This document shows, piece by piece, positions 6,224-8,156 of a DNA stretch of 8,156 nucleotides. Source of the DNA: GCA-2723085 sp042093455 (GTDB taxonomy: Bacteria; Bacteroidota; Bacteroidia; Flavobacteriales_D; Parvicellaceae); assembly GCA_042093455.1 (NCBI GenBank), contig JBELEU010000088.1, forward strand, positions 1 to 8,156. Direction: 5' to 3'. The position numbers were made by a program, and so were the translations under genes. The notes beneath the pieces are model-generated. The model had not been told where the DNA came from. It saw nothing but the letters and a program-made list of their open reading frames with translations, and ran no database searches. The stretch's first letter is position 1, and the number at the start of each line of letters is the position of its first letter.

Positions 6224-7229
6224 TCTTGGTCATGTATCTCGAACCATTCCAATAATTAAAACTCTTTTGAGTAGAGGCCACGAAATCATAACCTGCGGAA
6301 ACAATGATGCGAAAGCCATATATAGAGAAGAATTCCAAAACATAGCGCACTTAGACTTTAAAGGCTACAGCCCCAAATACAGCAAGAGTAACAACCAAGG
6401 GTTAGCTATGATAAAACAATCTCCTAAATTTTTTAAACTAATTAAAGAAGAGGAAGAATTTGCAAACAAAATAGCAAAAGAGTTAAAATTAGACTTTATT
6501 ATTTCTGATAACAGGTTCGGTTTTAGATCAAAATTCACTACAAACATTTTCATTTGTCATCAAATAAATATTCAAGGGCCTCCTTTTCTAAAACAAATGA
6601 TGCACGTAATAAATAACGGCTATGTTAAGAAATTCACCCAATGCTGGATACCTGACATAGATAAAGAAGGAAAACTTGCTGGAAAATTATCTAAATCAAA
6701 ATTAAAAAATTGCCATTATATTGGATCACTTTCAAGGTTTGAAACGGCATGCAAAAAGAATTCAAACTGGAAATACAAGTATGTTGGGATATTATCAGGC
6801 CCAGAGCCCCAAAGAAGTATTCTTGAAAAGAAAATTATTTCCGAGTTTAAAAAGCTTAAAAAAAAGTGCGCCATCATCCAAGGAACACCCAATAAAAAAA
6901 ATATCAAAATGGAAAACATTGATGTTTTCCCTCATTTAAAAACAACAGATTTTTTATCAATAATCGAAAACTCAGAAACAATTATTTGCAGATCAGGATA
7001 TAGCAGTATTATGGATCTGAGCATACTTCAAAAACAAGCTATTTTAATACCTACTCCTGGACAAACAGAACAGAATTACCTGGCAAAATACCACAAGAAA
7101 GTATCTAATATTGGCTATATGACTCAAAAAGATATAACCCTAAAAGAGGCAAGTAAAATTAAAGGAAAGGTAAATCCAATCTCTAAAAAAGAACTACTGG
7201 AAAAGGCAATAATCGAATCTGGCCTTTAA
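6192..7229 (+). CDS. MurG-like GT-B glycosyltransferase of unknown substrate
   Basis: This 345-residue glycosyltransferase has the two-domain GT-B layout of the GT28/GT1 group. The N-terminal half starts MKILVAPMDWGLGHVSRT, where GLGH (11-14) matches the glycine-rich acceptor-side loop of MurG-like enzymes. ISDNRFG (104-110) and ICHQ (121-124) follow. The C-terminal half has LSGPEPQR (201-208), a short link, CRSGYSSIMDL (266-276) and IPTPGQTEQNYLA (286-298). These correspond to the sugar-nucleotide-binding R.G..t..E and Q..NA regions of MurG. No signal peptide or membrane segment is seen. Authentic MurG would be expected further down the dcw cluster, so this is a paralogous family and I do not assign a symbol. 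Its place after the lipid acyltransferases and engB suggests an envelope glycolipid or polysaccharide role, which is inference. The gene ends directly against the convergent lipoprotein gene. Confidence 0.8.
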   Translation: MKILVAPMDWGLGHVSRTIPIIKTLLSRGHEIITCGNNDAKAIYREEFQNIAHLDFKGYSPKYSKSNNQGLAMIKQSPKFFKLIKEEEEFANKIAKELKLDFIISDNRFGFRSKFTTNIFICHQINIQGPPFLKQMMHVINNGYVKKFTQCWIPDIDKEGKLAGKLSKSKLKNCHYIGSLSRFETACKKNSNWKYKYVGILSGPEPQRSILEKKIISEFKKLKKKCAIIQGTPNKKNIKMENIDVFPHLKTTDFLSIIENSETIICRSGYSSIMDLSILQKQAILIPTPGQTEQNYLAKYHKKVSNIGYMTQKDITLKEASKIKGKVNPISKKELLEKAIIESGL

Positions 7230-8048
7230 CTATTTACTTTGATTAATAAAATCATAATCTGAGCCGTTCTTTTTCCAAATAACAGCCAATGGATAACAAT
7301 TCTCGTGAACCCAAATACTTGAAGGAGCTAAAGTCACTTCAAATTCAGTTAGATTTTTTCCACCTTCAAAAGCCATTAACTGACCAAAAGGTAAACTTGA
7401 AGCCTCAGCTCTCAAAGTATGGTTATGAATAAAGTTCTCGTCTGGAACTCCAGCACCAGGAGACCCTACCTGCTGAGTAGCAACCTGACCGTCTTCAAGA
7501 ATGTAAACGGCTAAATAACACTCACCTTCATCAGAAAAGCTACCTTCAAGTTGAGATTGTACTTTAATCGTCATCTTACCTTCACTGATTGAATGACTAG
7601 CTACTAAAGAAACTTGGTTAGTTTCATTAATTTCAGAAGTTAAAGCATTTGAAATAGTAGAATAACCTGTGTAGCCCATATCCTCAGTACCTACAAAAAA
7701 AGCTGGATAACCTTGTGGATCTAATTCCCCCAAAAGAGAATAGCCAATATCAACCCCAAAATCATTATCACTATGTATAGCTATAACCTCTGCAGAACCA
7801 GGGAAATCAGTATAAACATCATTTGCATATTGATGCCCCCAATCTCCACATGGTGGACACCATGTAGCCGTAGCTTTAAATACAAGCCCTCTTTTAGTGT
7901 TTTCTGGATAAGTGCAAGTACCATTATCTTTTTTAGCTTCTGAATCATAAGCTAAACTATATGGGTCAGTACAACCTTTTTTGCTGCAGCTAGATAGAAA
8001 TAATAAAAGAAATGAGATACTAAATAAAGTATAAATTGTTTTTTTCAT
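7230..8048 (-). CDS. Surface/periplasmic lipoprotein with thioredoxin-like CPPC site (Omp28-like)
   Basis: The product is a 272-residue lipoprotein. Residues 1-20 form a type II signal peptide ending in the lipobox LSSC, with Cys21 the lipidated residue. Next comes GCTDPYSLAYD...DNGTC (25-45), a short segment with two cysteines (26, 45) resembling the GCTDP.A.NYD..A..DDGSC repeats frequent in secreted marine Bacteroidota proteins. A thioredoxin-like domain follows, with ATWCPPC (61-67, active-site Cys64 and Cys67) and a candidate cis-proline at YP (114-115). The last third (ECYLAVYILEDG, FIHNHTLR) resembles the beta-sandwich of Omp28-related proteins. Likely location is the periplasmic or outer face of a membrane, with a disulfide/redox or binding role. 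The substrate is unknown. It is 32 bp downstream of a histidine kinase gene on the same strand and abuts the convergent glycosyltransferase gene. Confidence 0.8.
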   Translation of the reverse strand: MKKTIYTLFSISFLLLFLSSCSKKGCTDPYSLAYDSEAKKDNGTCTYPENTKRGLVFKATATWCPPCGDWGHQYANDVYTDFPGSAEVIAIHSDNDFGVDIGYSLLGELDPQGYPAFFVGTEDMGYTGYSTISNALTSEINETNQVSLVASHSISEGKMTIKVQSQLEGSFSDEGECYLAVYILEDGQVATQQVGSPGAGVPDENFIHNHTLRAEASSLPFGQLMAFEGGKNLTEFEVTLAPSSIWVHENCYPLAVIWKKNGSDYDFINQSK

Positions 8049-8064
8049 AATGTATATTTTACTA

Positions 8065-8095
8065 TAAAGTTAATAGAAAGTTACACTTTTGACAA
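8065..8095 (-). promoter_or_regulatory. Candidate promoter for the lipoprotein gene
   Basis: On the minus strand TTG (8095-8093) is followed after 20 bp by TAACTTTA (8072-8065). This is a one-mismatch version of the Bacteroidota TTG / TAnnTTTG promoter with normal spacing. Transcription would start about 10 nt before the ATG. The -33 part lies inside the last codons of the histidine kinase gene. The lipoprotein may therefore have its own promoter, although read-through from the kinase is equally possible. Confidence 0.35.
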
Positions 8096-8156
8096 AGTAA
8101 AGAAAAATGTTGAGCCACGACCAACAGTACTTCTGATGCTAATTGTGTGCCCATGC
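8081..8156 (-). CDS. Histidine kinase, C-terminal end only
   Basis: The minus-strand frame entering from the right edge gives 24 residues and a stop: HGHTISIRSTVGRGSTFFFTLSKV. This matches the end of a GHKL (HATPase_c) domain of a two-component sensor kinase: a small hydrophobic strand (TISIRS), the glycine-rich G.GS/T turn of the G2 box (VGRGST), and the closing F.F.L strand. The sensor, membrane and phosphoacceptor parts lie outside the window, so neither the signal nor the partner regulator can be named. The downstream lipoprotein gene starts 32 bp after its stop on the same strand. Confidence 0.75.
   Translation of the reverse strand, partial: HGHTISIRSTVGRGSTFFFTLSKV

Noticed and set aside
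6165..6350. Short minus-strand open frame across the engB / glycosyltransferase junction
   Set aside because: It is antisense to two well-supported genes and has no recognisable features.
6365..6553. Minus-strand open frame of 62 codons
   Set aside because: It is antisense to the glycosyltransferase. The hydrophobic content is a by-product of the lysine- and asparagine-rich coding strand.
6716..6939. Two overlapping short open frames, one on each strand
   Set aside because: Both lie inside the glycosyltransferase gene in other frames and encode low-complexity products.
7202..7227. Inverted repeat AAAGGC / GCCTTT at the end of the glycosyltransferase as a terminator
   Set aside because: The stem is only 6 bp with a 14-nt loop and no T-run, and it lies within the coding sequence.
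1..8156. Mobile elements, CRISPR arrays, tRNA or rRNA genes, riboswitches
   Set aside because: I saw no transposase, terminal repeats, spaced repeat array or RNA-gene signature. All long stretches are accounted for by coding genes.

Overview
The window looks like chromosomal DNA from a member of the Bacteroidota, most likely an AT-rich marine flavobacterium-type organism. Four things point there: AT-rich sequence with almost no Shine-Dalgarno motifs; -7 elements of the TAnnTTTG kind; a short FtsL-like protein of the Bacteroidota type between rsmH and ftsI; and a surface lipoprotein with a GCTDP...DNGTC segment followed by a thioredoxin-like CPPC site. This taxonomic call is inference from gene content. 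It has no rRNA or marker-gene support.

Left part, minus strand (about 3555 down to 1): the start of the division and cell wall (dcw) cluster in canonical order, mraZ - rsmH (mraW) - ftsL-like - ftsI. The genes are packed as one operon: 11 bp overlap, 6 bp gap, then a TGATG stop/start overlap. ftsI runs off the left edge after 624 codons, before its C-terminus. Together they encode the dcw regulator, a 16S rRNA methyltransferase, a divisome scaffold protein and the septal transpeptidase.

Middle, 3556-3801: a divergent intergenic region of about 246 bp, the longest non-coding stretch in the window. It carries 10-bp-spaced GTGGG repeats of the MraZ-operator type facing mraZ, a second pair of such repeats on the opposite strand facing the acyltransferase operon, a perfect DnaA-box 9-mer, a 19-bp near-palindrome and a TAnnTTTG element reading toward mraZ.

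Right of this, plus strand (3802-7229): a tight four-gene operon, PlsC-type O-acyltransferase (glsA-like) - GNAT/OlsB-type N-acyltransferase (glsB-like) - engB (ysxC/yihA) GTPase - MurG-like glycosyltransferase. The first two together resemble the two-step pathway for phosphorus-free N-acyl amino acid lipids (glycine, serine-glycine or ornithine lipids). EngB is an essential 50S assembly GTPase. The glycosyltransferase has no assigned substrate.

Right end, minus strand (8156-7230): the last 24 codons of a histidine kinase, then a 272-residue lipoprotein with a thioredoxin-like and Omp28-like layout. It meets the glycosyltransferase gene tail-to-tail with no base between them.

I see no mobile element, CRISPR array, tRNA or rRNA, and no clearly novel system. 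The most interesting signal is regulatory: the two oppositely oriented MraZ-like repeat pairs, which suggest that the division regulator may also control the adjacent membrane-lipid/engB operon.
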